Source of the DNA: Chryseobacterium bernardetii
Lineage (GTDB): Bacteria; Bacteroidota; Bacteroidia; Flavobacteriales; Weeksellaceae
NCBI RefSeq assembly: GCF_003815975.1
Contig: NZ_CP033932.1
Span: 2,771,501-2,835,500 of the forward strand
Reading direction: 5' to 3'
Length of the DNA stretch: 64,000 nucleotides
Below the pieces are notes generated by a model that saw only the letters and a program-made list of their open reading frames with translations, was not told the DNA's origin and searched no databases. Both the position numbers and the translations under genes were made by a program. Below are positions 25,155-33,307 of the stretch, one piece after another. Position 1 is the stretch's first letter. Each line of letters starts with the position of its first letter.

Positions 25155-27311
25155 TTATTTTGGAAAAACTAGAGCTATACATGCTCCATCATAAGCTTTT
25201 GGTATTTCTAAATCAAGGGCATCTGGGAAAATTAATTTTCCTCCTACCATATTCATAACAACGTCTGTAAAATATAAACCTAGTCCCATTCCTCCATTTT
25301 TTTTAGTTTTAAATGGTTGAGTCATAACTTCGGGTTCTACTGAAAATCCTAAACCGTTGTCTGCAATAATTATTGCAGGACCTTCAAAGGAGGTCATGTC
25401 TGTGCCAATATATATAGCTGGTTTAAAGGTTTCATTATTAATATTTGTAATATCTGCTTTTGATTTTGTCCAATATATTGAATTATCTATTATATTAGAT
25501 ATTGATGATATTAGTAAATTTGAAGGCACTTTAAATGAAATATCAGAATTTTCACCACTCAGTAATGGACTTGAAAATACTATTTTATGATATTTAAATC
25601 TATTAATGTTCCTTTTAACGGCTATTTCTATAATTTTTTTAGCAGATGTTAAAGAGGTTTGATTCTGACGTAAAAGAGGAGACAAACTTTCTAAGATGTG
25701 AACTAAATTTTTTATTTTATCTTTAATAGTATGTATATCTACATTTTCTCCTTCAATGTTTAATTCTTGATTAATAATACGAACTTCCCTATCTACTTCA
25801 TGAAATGCAATGCCTAAATTTAACCCTGTCATACCAGAGTTAACCATTATATCACGCATGACTGTATAATCATTGTCAATTCTTTTCAATAGTGGTGAAA
25901 GTTCCTTATCTAAGTTTTTTATTTTTAAACTTTCTTCAAGTTCTTGAATAGTGTCTTTAAAGCCTATTTTTTTCATAGGCTTGGTGCCTTCCAAATATTC
26001 TTCAATTTTATCTTTATCATTTTCAGACTCTTTTTCAAATAAGTAAAAAACTTCTTTTGTTATTAATCTGAATTTTTCAAAAACTTGATTCTCAATAAAT
26101 CCTTCACGATTTGTTTTCTCAATAAGTCCATCATTACTTTTTTGCAGATTTAGTTCTATGGCACCAACTGTAACTTTTTTTCCAAAATGATCTCCGGCTC
26201 GTTGAATTTTGTCTAAATCTAATCCTAACCAGTCATCAAAAGGTTCACCGTAATTATATACTCTAATATTGTCTCGAAAGATTTTTACCCCACAATTGTC
26301 TTTTATAAATTGTTTGATAGCATTAATTTGTCCTCCAAAATGCATTTTTAGTAGATTAGAGTTTTGATTAAAAACATAAAATTGACCTCTCAATGGACCA
26401 ATACCATCTAGATCATTATTTCTTAAAAAGTGATTTATGTTATCCGTATCAATATCCTTAAAGATTGTTCCTATATGAAATTCCTGTTCTATAATCTTCT
26501 CTTTTTTTTGTAAGCCCGTTTGTGATGGTGGATTAAAATAATAATGAAATTTTATCAATACAAAATCATTGTCATTATTAAAATTGTTTAATTCAAATTT
26601 AAACTGATAAAGTGAGTCTTCTAAAACATCCATAGTATCCTTAACTTCCTTTATCCATTCATCATGGAAGTCATTTGCTTCTACAGTAATTTCAAAATTG
26701 TTATTTGAAGAAAAAGGATTTTTTATATTATTGATTTTTCTAACTAAATCTTTGAGAGTTTTCTTACTCCAAATTTTTGTTGTCAAATTATCCAGAATAA
26801 TCCGCGTACCATGACCGTTTTCAAATAATGAATTTTCTGCTAATTCGATCTCAACTTCTAAATCTTGAATAAATTCTTTAGAATTTATTAGTTTTGGCCA
26901 ATCTATTTGTAAACGACTTGGATGTAAACTATTTCTAGCCTGAGTTTCTAAAGTAATAGTTTTAGCTAATTTATGAACCGCAAGTCTTCCCACTCCCTTA
27001 TTACCAAATGAAACTCTTTTTAAGATAGGGCTTTCTTTTCTGTTTTTACCTCTTTTAAAATCTGTTCCAATTGTTAACCAAACGTCCTGAATAATCTGTG
27101 AAGACATGCCATTACCGTTATCTTCTATTATTATTCTCTGATTAGGTTGATTTAAGTTGATAAATGAAACTTTAACTTTAGTTGCATCTGCATCATAAGC
27201 GTTCTTAACTAATTCAAAAATAGCTAAGCTATCACTTCCAATTAATTCGTCCCCAAGCAAAGATAAAATATGACTCTTTGCTTTTATTTTATGTGTATTA
27301 TAATTGCTCAT
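25155..27311 (-). CDS. Double-GHKL ATPase: MutL/Hsp90-like N-domain plus histidine-kinase-like C-domain
   Basis: This 718-residue protein carries two ATP-binding Bergerat folds. The first has N37 in 'ELVKNAYDAD', 'DNGNGM' at 64-69 and 'GNKGVGRLA' at 103-111, as in MutL/Hsp90/MORC-type ATPases. The second has N610 in 'IIDNSIYWT', 'DNGLGF' at 651-656 and 'GMGLGLYFT' at 674-682, as in histidine kinases. Between them lies a helical dimerisation-like segment with 'GIAFHEVDREVR', H504 being a possible phospho-acceptor. It overlaps the methyltransferase stop by 14 bases. paraMORC-type ATPases in restriction-modification neighbourhoods are known; combining one with a kinase core and a separate receiver is unusual. 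Confidence 0.85.
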   Translation of the reverse strand: MSNYNTHKIKAKSHILSLLGDELIGSDSLAIFELVKNAYDADATKVKVSFINLNQPNQRIIIEDNGNGMSSQIIQDVWLTIGTDFKRGKNRKESPILKRVSFGNKGVGRLAVHKLAKTITLETQARNSLHPSRLQIDWPKLINSKEFIQDLEVEIELAENSLFENGHGTRIILDNLTTKIWSKKTLKDLVRKINNIKNPFSSNNNFEITVEANDFHDEWIKEVKDTMDVLEDSLYQFKFELNNFNNDNDFVLIKFHYYFNPPSQTGLQKKEKIIEQEFHIGTIFKDIDTDNINHFLRNNDLDGIGPLRGQFYVFNQNSNLLKMHFGGQINAIKQFIKDNCGVKIFRDNIRVYNYGEPFDDWLGLDLDKIQRAGDHFGKKVTVGAIELNLQKSNDGLIEKTNREGFIENQVFEKFRLITKEVFYLFEKESENDKDKIEEYLEGTKPMKKIGFKDTIQELEESLKIKNLDKELSPLLKRIDNDYTVMRDIMVNSGMTGLNLGIAFHEVDREVRIINQELNIEGENVDIHTIKDKIKNLVHILESLSPLLRQNQTSLTSAKKIIEIAVKRNINRFKYHKIVFSSPLLSGENSDISFKVPSNLLISSISNIIDNSIYWTKSKADITNINNETFKPAIYIGTDMTSFEGPAIIIADNGLGFSVEPEVMTQPFKTKKNGGMGLGLYFTDVVMNMVGGKLIFPDALDLEIPKAYDGACIALVFPK

Positions 27312-28530
27312 AAATTTCTTTCATTTTTTTTGCAATTGCATAAGCCATTAATGGTGGAACTGCATTTCCTATTTGTTTAAAAGCTGCAGATCTTGAGCCT
27401 TCAAAATAAAAGTCATCGGGAAATGACTGCAGTCTTGCAGCCTCCCTAACCGAAATAGAACGACATTGATTCTCATCAGGATGTATATAATAATGTCCGT
27501 CTTTAGCTATATGTGCAACAACTGTATGCGAAACACTAGAACCGTCTACAACCTTAAATCTATCAATAAATGAAGATTCGTTTTTATGGTTCTTTAATTC
27601 TTCTGGTAAATCAGGATATTTAAGTCTTATTTTTTCATGATTCCATTTTTGAATAGCAATTTTATATATTGCTAGATCTCTTTCATTATGAGGCCTAGAA
27701 ATATGTTGAGTTACAAAGTCAATACCGTTTCTTATTCCTGATGTTTTTAAATAGTTATTCCTTTCAGAAATATATTTGATATATTTAAATCCTTCTCCAG
27801 GATATAATTGAGGTAAATCGCTAAAAGCATCATTTACAGAGTGTTTTTTTATTGTTTTTTTAAAATCAGGAAATCCTAGGTTAATTTCTTTTTTCCAGCC
27901 TACAATAATTATTCTTTTTCTAGCTTGAACTACACCATAATCGGAAGCATCCAATGTTTCATGATATACTTCATAGCCAAGCTTTCTAAAGTAGGCTTTG
28001 AGATTTTTAAAATGTTGACCTTTATTGGCACTCAATAATCCGGGAACATTTTCGAATACAAAAGCTTTGGGGTTATATTTTTTTAAAAATCTGCCATACT
28101 GAATATACAGCTTATTTCTTGGATCATTTTCCATGTTTTCTTTATGTCTTCCCAGCAAAGAATAAGCTTGACATGGTGGTCCCCCAATTATGATATCTAC
28201 TGATTGATTTTTAGATGTTATATTTTCAAAAATGTCTTTGATTGAGTTATCTGTAATTTCAACATTAATAACAGAATTAAGGATGTCTTTAGGAATTTGT
28301 TCGTAAAAATTATTACGAGTAATATTTCCCTTAATATATTCATAATATAGATTGAGATTTTTATTAGATTTTAAATAATGATAAGCAGCCCTTGTTTTAA
28401 TTGTATAACAAGCGTCTGTATTCATTTCGATATGTGCAATAGGTGTAAAGCCTGCCTTAATAAAGCCTTCTGACATTCCTGATGCACCAGCGAACAAATC
28501 TATAAAAGTGGGTTGATTAGTTTTAATCAT
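27298..28530 (-). CDS. dcm: DNA (cytosine-5-)-methyltransferase
   Basis: This 410-residue protein has all main C5-methyltransferase motifs: I 'FIDLFAGASGMSEGF', IV 'GGPPCQAYSLLGRH' (catalytic Cys), VI 'VFENVPGLL', VIII 'QARKRIIIVG', and X 'IGNAVPPLMAYAIAK'. The target-recognition region lies between VIII and X. Its specificity cannot be read. It heads a four-gene - strand operon reading toward Vsr and sits just inside attR. No restriction endonuclease other than Vsr is visible, so it is either a protective methylase or the marker enzyme of a defence module. Confidence 0.95.
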   Translation of the reverse strand: MIKTNQPTFIDLFAGASGMSEGFIKAGFTPIAHIEMNTDACYTIKTRAAYHYLKSNKNLNLYYEYIKGNITRNNFYEQIPKDILNSVINVEITDNSIKDIFENITSKNQSVDIIIGGPPCQAYSLLGRHKENMENDPRNKLYIQYGRFLKKYNPKAFVFENVPGLLSANKGQHFKNLKAYFRKLGYEVYHETLDASDYGVVQARKRIIIVGWKKEINLGFPDFKKTIKKHSVNDAFSDLPQLYPGEGFKYIKYISERNNYLKTSGIRNGIDFVTQHISRPHNERDLAIYKIAIQKWNHEKIRLKYPDLPEELKNHKNESSFIDRFKVVDGSSVSHTVVAHIAKDGHYYIHPDENQCRSISVREAARLQSFPDDFYFEGSRSAAFKQIGNAVPPLMAYAIAKKMKEIYEQL

Positions 28531-28628
28531 TTCTAATGTAATTATCTTTCTCTAAATTATAGAATAGTCAATCGGTAATAAAATTAAATATTTCTTTGCG
28601 TCTGTACAACAATAATGAAATAAATTTT

Positions 28629-28650
28629 AGCCACCCTTTTGACCACCCTA
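28629..28650. repeat. Candidate integrase arm-site repeats, right
   Basis: 'AGCCACCCTTTT GACCACCCTA' holds two CCACC motifs 12 bases apart (28631, 28643), matching the left-end pair in motif, period and orientation. Confidence 0.5.
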
Positions 28651-28660
28651 AAAAGTAAAA

Positions 28661-28707
28661 TCCCCTGAAAATCAAATGATTTCAGGGGATTTTTGTACCC
28701 AGGACCG
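28661..28707 (-). repeat. attR with the tRNA-Leu terminator
   Basis: This is the right copy of the integration core (18 bp at 28690-28707) plus an element-derived terminator hairpin (stem CCCCTGAAA / TTTCAGGGG) reading on the - strand after tRNA-Leu. Compared with attL, two stem pairs differ and both differences preserve pairing. Confidence 0.8.
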
Positions 28708-28775
28708 GGATCGAACCGGTACTCCTAAGAACTGGTGTTTGAGACCAGCGCGTCTACCAATTCCGCCACCTGGGC
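28696..28775 (-). tRNA. tRNA-Leu (anticodon CAA)
   Basis: The - strand folds as a complete tRNA: acceptor GCCCAGG / CCTGGGT, D-arm, anticodon stem CTGGT / ACCAG with loop CTCAAAC (anticodon CAA), a variable arm, and T-arm ACCGG-TTCGATC-CCGGT. The CCA is not encoded. Its 3' end is the integration site of the 17.5-kb element and is restored by it. Confidence 0.95.
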
Positions 28776-28867
28776 TTGATGTTTACTTCAAACGTGATGT
28801 TTGTTTCAAATTGGTGTGCAAATATAGGAACTTTTTTCAATGTTCAAAAGCTTTTTCCATAATTTTT

Positions 28868-29635
28868 TTAAAAATTAATCTCCAAACCATCGTAGGCAAG
28901 ATGTATTCCATCCGGAAGCTGTTTATCTTCAATATCATGAAGCCCCAGATGATGACTGATATGGGTTAAAAATAATTTTTTAGGTTTTAGCTCTTCAAAC
29001 AGTTTGATTACATCAGGAAGGATAAAATGGGCCGGATGCGGATCAAATTTCCTGATGCAATTTAAAATTAGCACATCCAGATTCTTTAACTTTTTCTTTT
29101 CCGTATCAGAAATAAAGCCTGCATCTGTAATATAAGCAAGGTTTTTAAATTTATATCCAAACACGCTTATTTTAAAGTGAATTACTTCAATAGGAGTGAT
29201 ATCCGTATCTAAAACCCTGAACGGTTTATTCTCGATCTCATGAAGCTCAAAAGCCGGTGCACCAGGGTATCTTACATCAGCAAAAGCGTAAGGAAAACGG
29301 TTTTTGATTTCATGGGCAACTCTTGAATAGCAGTAGAGCGGAACGTCCTTTCCACTTTTAAAAATGAGTGGACGCATATCATCAAGTCCAATCACATGAT
29401 CATTATGTTCATGAGTAATGAGTGCCAGATCCACAGTATGTTCGTGGTTGGTAAGCATTTGCTGCCTGAAATCCGGACCGCAATCAATAAGTATTTTTTT
29501 ATTTTCATCCGTAGTTACCATTACGGAAGAGCGAAGACGCTTGTCTTTGGGATTTTCGGAAATACACACCTCACAGGTGCAGCCAATAACGGGCACGCCC
29601 TGGGAAGTACCGGTTCCTAAAAATTTCAACTTCAT
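28868..29635 (-). CDS. MBL-fold metallo-hydrolase (PhnP-like)
   Basis: This 255-residue metallo-beta-lactamase fold protein has 'LITHEHNDHVIGLDD' (HxHxDH), 'LAYITDAGF' and 'LFLTHISHHLG'. The N-terminal 'LGTGTSQGVPVIGCTCEVC' with three Cys matches PhnP-type phosphodiesterases, which carry an extra zinc site. Such enzymes cleave cyclic phosphodiesters in nucleotide or phosphonate metabolism. It is divergent from the next + strand gene and next to tRNA-Leu. Confidence 0.88.
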   Translation of the reverse strand: MKLKFLGTGTSQGVPVIGCTCEVCISENPKDKRLRSSVMVTTDENKKILIDCGPDFRQQMLTNHEHTVDLALITHEHNDHVIGLDDMRPLIFKSGKDVPLYCYSRVAHEIKNRFPYAFADVRYPGAPAFELHEIENKPFRVLDTDITPIEVIHFKISVFGYKFKNLAYITDAGFISDTEKKKLKNLDVLILNCIRKFDPHPAHFILPDVIKLFEELKPKKLFLTHISHHLGLHDIEDKQLPDGIHLAYDGLEINF

Positions 29636-29689
29636 TTTGTTTTGAGGTTGGTTTAATTTTGGTAAATTTACAAAAAATTTAATGTCCTA

Positions 29690-31117
29690 ATGTATCAGAA
29701 ACTAACTCCTAAACAAAAAGCATTAACAATTAATCTAGATCCTACTATTTATGGTACTTTCGCAGAAATTGGAGCAGGGCAGGAGACTGTTCGTCATTTT
29801 TTTAGAGCAGGGGGAGCTTCCGGTACGATTGCTAAAGCGATGTCTGCTTACGACAAAGATTTTAGTGATGCCATCTACGGAAAAGAAGTAAAAAACAGGT
29901 ATGTTACCCAGAACAGACTTCGCAAAATGCTCCGTTATGAAGTAGCATTGATCGAAGAGAGAATTTCAAGGGATAATAACCCGGACAGAAAGTTCTTTTC
30001 CTATGCCAATACAGTAACCACCATCAACTTCGATAAAACAGTAAGAGGCCACGGCTGGGTGGGAATCCGTTTTCAGACTAAAGAAAATGAAGATTACAAC
30101 GAAATTGTAATCCATGTGAAGTTCAAAGAAAATGATGCTACTCTTCAGCAGGAAACCTTGGGGAACCTTGGAGTAAATCTTATTTTTGGGGCTTTTCATT
30201 ACTCTGATAATCCAAGAACTTTAGTAGAATCTCTATATGATGATATTGCAAAAGATAATCTTGAAATTGATATGATTGATTTCAGCGGGCCTGCTTTTGC
30301 TTATGTTGATAACAGACTGATGTCTCTTCAGTTGGTGAAGAACGGAATGACTGATGCGGTGATCTTTAACTCTCAGGGGAGCAATATGCTTCCGGCAGAT
30401 GTTCTTTACAAGAAAAATATTTTTGCAGTAAGGGGAAGCTTCAGACCGGTAACCAAAGTAAATATTGATATGCTTCAGAAAGGGATGGATATGTTCCTGA
30501 AAGATGCCATCTGCACTCACGAAGAAACAGAGGTGCTTATCGAAATTACCATTTCCAACCTCAGAGCAGATGGAGATATTGATGAAAGAGACTTCCTGGA
30601 TAGAGTAGATATTCTAGGTAAATTAGGATATACTGTTATTATTTCAAACTTCTCAGAATACTATAGGCTTATTGATTATTTTGCGTCTTACACGGGTGGA
30701 AATATCGGAGTAGCAATGGGTGTAAATAACCTATTGATGGTATTTGATGAAAAATATTATAAAGACCTTTCAGGAGGAATCCTTGAAGCATTCGGTAAGT
30801 TCTTCCGAAACGGGATGAGAGTATACCTGTACCCTTATAAAGATCCTGAGACCCATCAGCTACTGAACTCTACCAATCTTAAAGTAGAGGAAAACCTTAA
30901 GGAATTGTATAAATATTTCATGCGAAACAACCGTATTGTAGATATTACAGATTACAATCCTGAGTTTTTGGAAATTTATTCAAGGGAGATTTTAAGAAAA
31001 ATAGCTTGTTGCGTTAAAGGCTGGGAAACTCAGGTTCCGGAAGGCGTAGCGGAAATGATTAAAGAGCGCGGAATGTTCGGTTATAAAGAAGAACTTCCTT
31101 TAAAACAATTCTCTTAA
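29690..31117 (+). CDS. Conserved cytoplasmic protein of unknown function
   Basis: This 475-residue protein has no signal peptide or membrane segment ('YQKLTPKQKALTINLDPTIY', 'GAGQETVRHFFRAGGASGTI'). It resembles a family widely conserved in Bacteroidetes that is sometimes mis-named as a TonB receptor or a nicotinate-nucleotide enzyme; no beta-barrel or nucleotidyltransferase motif is visible here. It is followed after 13 bases by the GAF-domain gene, with which it is probably co-transcribed. Confidence 0.75.
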   Translation: MYQKLTPKQKALTINLDPTIYGTFAEIGAGQETVRHFFRAGGASGTIAKAMSAYDKDFSDAIYGKEVKNRYVTQNRLRKMLRYEVALIEERISRDNNPDRKFFSYANTVTTINFDKTVRGHGWVGIRFQTKENEDYNEIVIHVKFKENDATLQQETLGNLGVNLIFGAFHYSDNPRTLVESLYDDIAKDNLEIDMIDFSGPAFAYVDNRLMSLQLVKNGMTDAVIFNSQGSNMLPADVLYKKNIFAVRGSFRPVTKVNIDMLQKGMDMFLKDAICTHEETEVLIEITISNLRADGDIDERDFLDRVDILGKLGYTVIISNFSEYYRLIDYFASYTGGNIGVAMGVNNLLMVFDEKYYKDLSGGILEAFGKFFRNGMRVYLYPYKDPETHQLLNSTNLKVEENLKELYKYFMRNNRIVDITDYNPEFLEIYSREILRKIACCVKGWETQVPEGVAEMIKERGMFGYKEELPLKQFS

Positions 31118-31130
31118 AAATATTAATATA

Positions 31131-31580
31131 ATGTCAGAATTAAAAAAAAGACTTTCCTCTATTCTAGAAAGTCCAAAACATAATACAGAAGAGAAGCTTG
31201 AAAAAGTTTGCCACCTGTTAGACCAGGAAATCTCTTATTTCAACTGGACAGGTTTCTATTTTAAAAACGGAGATAAGGATGAGTTGATCTTAGGACCTTA
31301 TGTGGGAGCCCCAACGGATCATACCATCATTCCTTACGGAAAGGGGATTTGTGGACAGGTAGCTGTTTCCAATGAAACCTTTGTAGTGCCTGATGTACAT
31401 GAAGAAAGCAATTATTTAAGCTGTTCAATTGATACCAAAGCTGAAATTGTAGTCCCGATATTTAAAGACGGAAAAAACATCGGGCAAATTGATATTGATT
31501 CTCACACTATTGATCCTTTTACGGCTGAAGACCGTGAATTGTTGGAATGGCTTTGTAATGAAGTTTCCAAGATTTTGTAA
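31131..31580 (+). CDS. msrC: GAF-domain free methionine-(R)-sulfoxide reductase
   Basis: This 149-residue single GAF domain has the fRMsr Cys pattern: 'GKGICGQVAVSN' and 'DVHEESNYLSCS' supply the two redox cysteines, followed by 'KAEIVVPIFKDGKNIGQIDI'. The enzyme reduces free methionine-R-sulfoxide in the cytoplasm. It lies downstream of the conserved hypothetical gene and ends at a strong terminator. Confidence 0.85.
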   Translation: MSELKKRLSSILESPKHNTEEKLEKVCHLLDQEISYFNWTGFYFKNGDKDELILGPYVGAPTDHTIIPYGKGICGQVAVSNETFVVPDVHEESNYLSCSIDTKAEIVVPIFKDGKNIGQIDIDSHTIDPFTAEDRELLEWLCNEVSKIL

Positions 31581-31600
31581 GTAAATTTAATAAGAATATA

Positions 31601-31630
31601 AAAAACTCCGGCCATAAGGTCGGAGTTTTT
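31601..31630. terminator. Bidirectional terminator
   Basis: The inverted repeat AAAACTCCG / CGGAGTTTT, with A-run upstream and T-run downstream, lies between convergent genes. Confidence 0.85.
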
Positions 31631-31634
31631 ATTT

Positions 31635-32102
31635 TTATGGATTGTTGGTTGTAATAACAAACATGATTAAAGGCTCATCACCCGTATTTTCAATAGAGTG
31701 ATACCCTATAGAACTTATGGCTGTAATATCTCCTTTTTGAAGCGTTTTTGTACGGATGGCCCCCTCTGTTCCGGTTCTTTCCCGGTATTCACCTGTTCCA
31801 TGTACAACCACATACAATTCTTCTTCATTTCTTACATTATGAGTATGAAATCCGGACTCGTCACCTTTGTTCAATAAAACCATATAAGCCGCCAGCCGGT
31901 TATTAGCCAGTTCGTTCTGATCGAACATCTGTATCATATGTACAATTCCCTTTCCACCATACATATTTTCACGTTTATCAATACGTATGAAAGTTCGTTC
32001 ATTTTTTCCAAATGGCATTACATACAGGTGAATGTATTTCGAAACCTCCTGTATAACATGATTGAATTCTGTTCCCTCAGATAATATAACAGTACCGGAC
32101 AT
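31635..32102 (-). CDS. Cupin-domain protein
   Basis: This 155-residue protein has a small cupin barrel in its C-terminal two thirds: 'GFHTHNVRNEEELYVVVHG' (His/Glu metal ligands of motif 1) and 'ISSIGYHSIENTGDEPLIM' (His of motif 2). No signal peptide is seen. Substrate is unknown; an isomerase, dioxygenase or ligand-sensing role is possible. Confidence 0.8.
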   Translation of the reverse strand: MSGTVILSEGTEFNHVIQEVSKYIHLYVMPFGKNERTFIRIDKRENMYGGKGIVHMIQMFDQNELANNRLAAYMVLLNKGDESGFHTHNVRNEEELYVVVHGTGEYRERTGTEGAIRTKTLQKGDITAISSIGYHSIENTGDEPLIMFVITTNNP

Positions 32103-32139
32103 ATAAAAAGTTTAATGTTTAGAGTTTATAATGAAAAAA

Positions 32140-32880
32140 TCAGCTTTGCTGCATGGCATGTATTTCTGCCAGCAATTCTTTAAAATAGTTCTCACACTTT
32201 GCGATATGGGTTCCATACCAGGAAAATGCTTCACCATCCACAATCATGATCTTTTTATCGGGATAAAAAGCTCTTAGCTCTTCAATATGCTTTTCTTTGA
32301 AAGGGAATGGTTCGGAAGACAGCATAATCACCTCTGCTTTACCCAGGTCTTCAGCGGTAATTTCCGGATACCTGATTTTATCTTTAAAAATATTTTCAAA
32401 ACCTATTTCCGTAAGTATTTTATGAATGAACGTATCTGAACCAATGGTCATATACGGATTTTTCCAGATAAGATAAGCCGCTTTTACCGGGAATTCAAGT
32501 TTAGTCTGATTAAGAATCTCGTAGATCTTAAGATTGAAGAGTTGTGCCCTTTCTTCCTTACCCAGCATTTTTCCAAGGTTTTTAAGCAGGTAATAATTAT
32601 CTTCAATGGTTTCTACATTGGTTACCATAACCTTGAAGTTATCCATTAAAGCTTCTACCTGTTCTTTGATATTTTCCTCTTTATTGGCAAGAATGATATC
32701 CGGTTGCAGCGCCTTTATTTTATCAATATTAATATTTTTTGTTCCACCAATAATAGGAACATTTTTTACCTTTTCTTTGGGATGAATACAGAATTTCGTT
32801 CTCCCGATAATTTCATTTTCGGTAAGGCCTAAATCAAATAATGCCTCTGTGATGGATGGTACTAGAGAGATCACTTTCAT
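32140..32880 (-). CDS. BtuF-like helical-backbone binding protein without signal peptide
   Basis: This 246-residue protein matches the cobalamin/metal-chelate substrate-binding family: 'VISLVPSITEALFDLGL', 'IGRTKFCIHP', 'GGTKNINIDKIKALQPDIIL' and 'YLIWKNPYMTIGSDTFIHKI'. It starts directly with the fold and has no signal peptide, so it would be cytoplasmic, as in many Bacteroidetes. A link with the cobTSC genes at 59-61 kb is possible but not shown by position. Confidence 0.8.
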   Translation of the reverse strand: MKVISLVPSITEALFDLGLTENEIIGRTKFCIHPKEKVKNVPIIGGTKNINIDKIKALQPDIILANKEENIKEQVEALMDNFKVMVTNVETIEDNYYLLKNLGKMLGKEERAQLFNLKIYEILNQTKLEFPVKAAYLIWKNPYMTIGSDTFIHKILTEIGFENIFKDKIRYPEITAEDLGKAEVIMLSSEPFPFKEKHIEELRAFYPDKKIMIVDGEAFSWYGTHIAKCENYFKELLAEIHAMQQS

Positions 32881-33077
32881 CTCTTAAAGATAAGAAAATA
32901 TATAAACTTGAGATAATAATGGTGGTTAATCTGTAAAGTAGTGTTTTTTTAACTATTGTGTTTAAATTTTCCCTTACTGGTGATTCATGTTGATTAATTT
33001 GTTATTTTGGTTCAATGAAAACAGCGGTACCTGAAAAGCTAATAGAGTAGGGGGATTAATTAAAAACGATTTTAAAC

Positions 33078-33230
33078 ATGAAAAATTTAAAAAGTATTGA
33101 GAGAAAAGAGCTGAAAAAAATTAAAGGTGGTGAAAAAATACCACCAAAAGGCGAGTGTACAATGTTTTGTGAAATTACAGGAACTCATGTACCATGTGAT
33201 TTAATGAGTATATTTTGTCCACAACCCTAG
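33078..33230 (+). CDS. Double-glycine leader mini-peptide, bacteriocin-like
   Basis: This 50-residue ORF begins MKNLKSIERKELKKIKGG, a double-glycine-type leader, followed by a short core with four Cys ('GECTMFCEITGTHVPC'). It is the + strand relative of the five-member array at 34794-35884. No processing or export gene is adjacent. Confidence 0.7.
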   Translation: MKNLKSIERKELKKIKGGEKIPPKGECTMFCEITGTHVPCDLMSIFCPQP

Positions 33231-33307
33231 ACAATAACCATTAGCTCTTCATAATCCTGAATAGGGTTATGGAGGGTTTATTCAATATGTATTTAGGTCA
33301 GATACCT

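Larger units (their letters stand above)
11189..28707. mobile_element. Integrative mobilisable element in tRNA-Leu, 17.5 kb
   Basis: The element is delimited by the 18-bp direct repeat at 11189-11206 and 28690-28707. The right copy regenerates the 3' end of tRNA-Leu(CAA). In order it holds: tyrosine integrase next to attL, a membrane protein, an excisionase-like protein, a Rep protein with eight iterons, a Toprim protein, a BtgA/BtgB mobilisation pair, a TraG-type coupling protein, a DUF2130 protein, small ORFs, a T9SS cargo, then an oppositely oriented methyltransferase/GHKL/receiver/Vsr module next to attR. No type IV secretion pore genes are present, so it is mobilisable rather than self-transmissible. 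Much of it is more AT-rich than the flanks. Confidence 0.88.
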
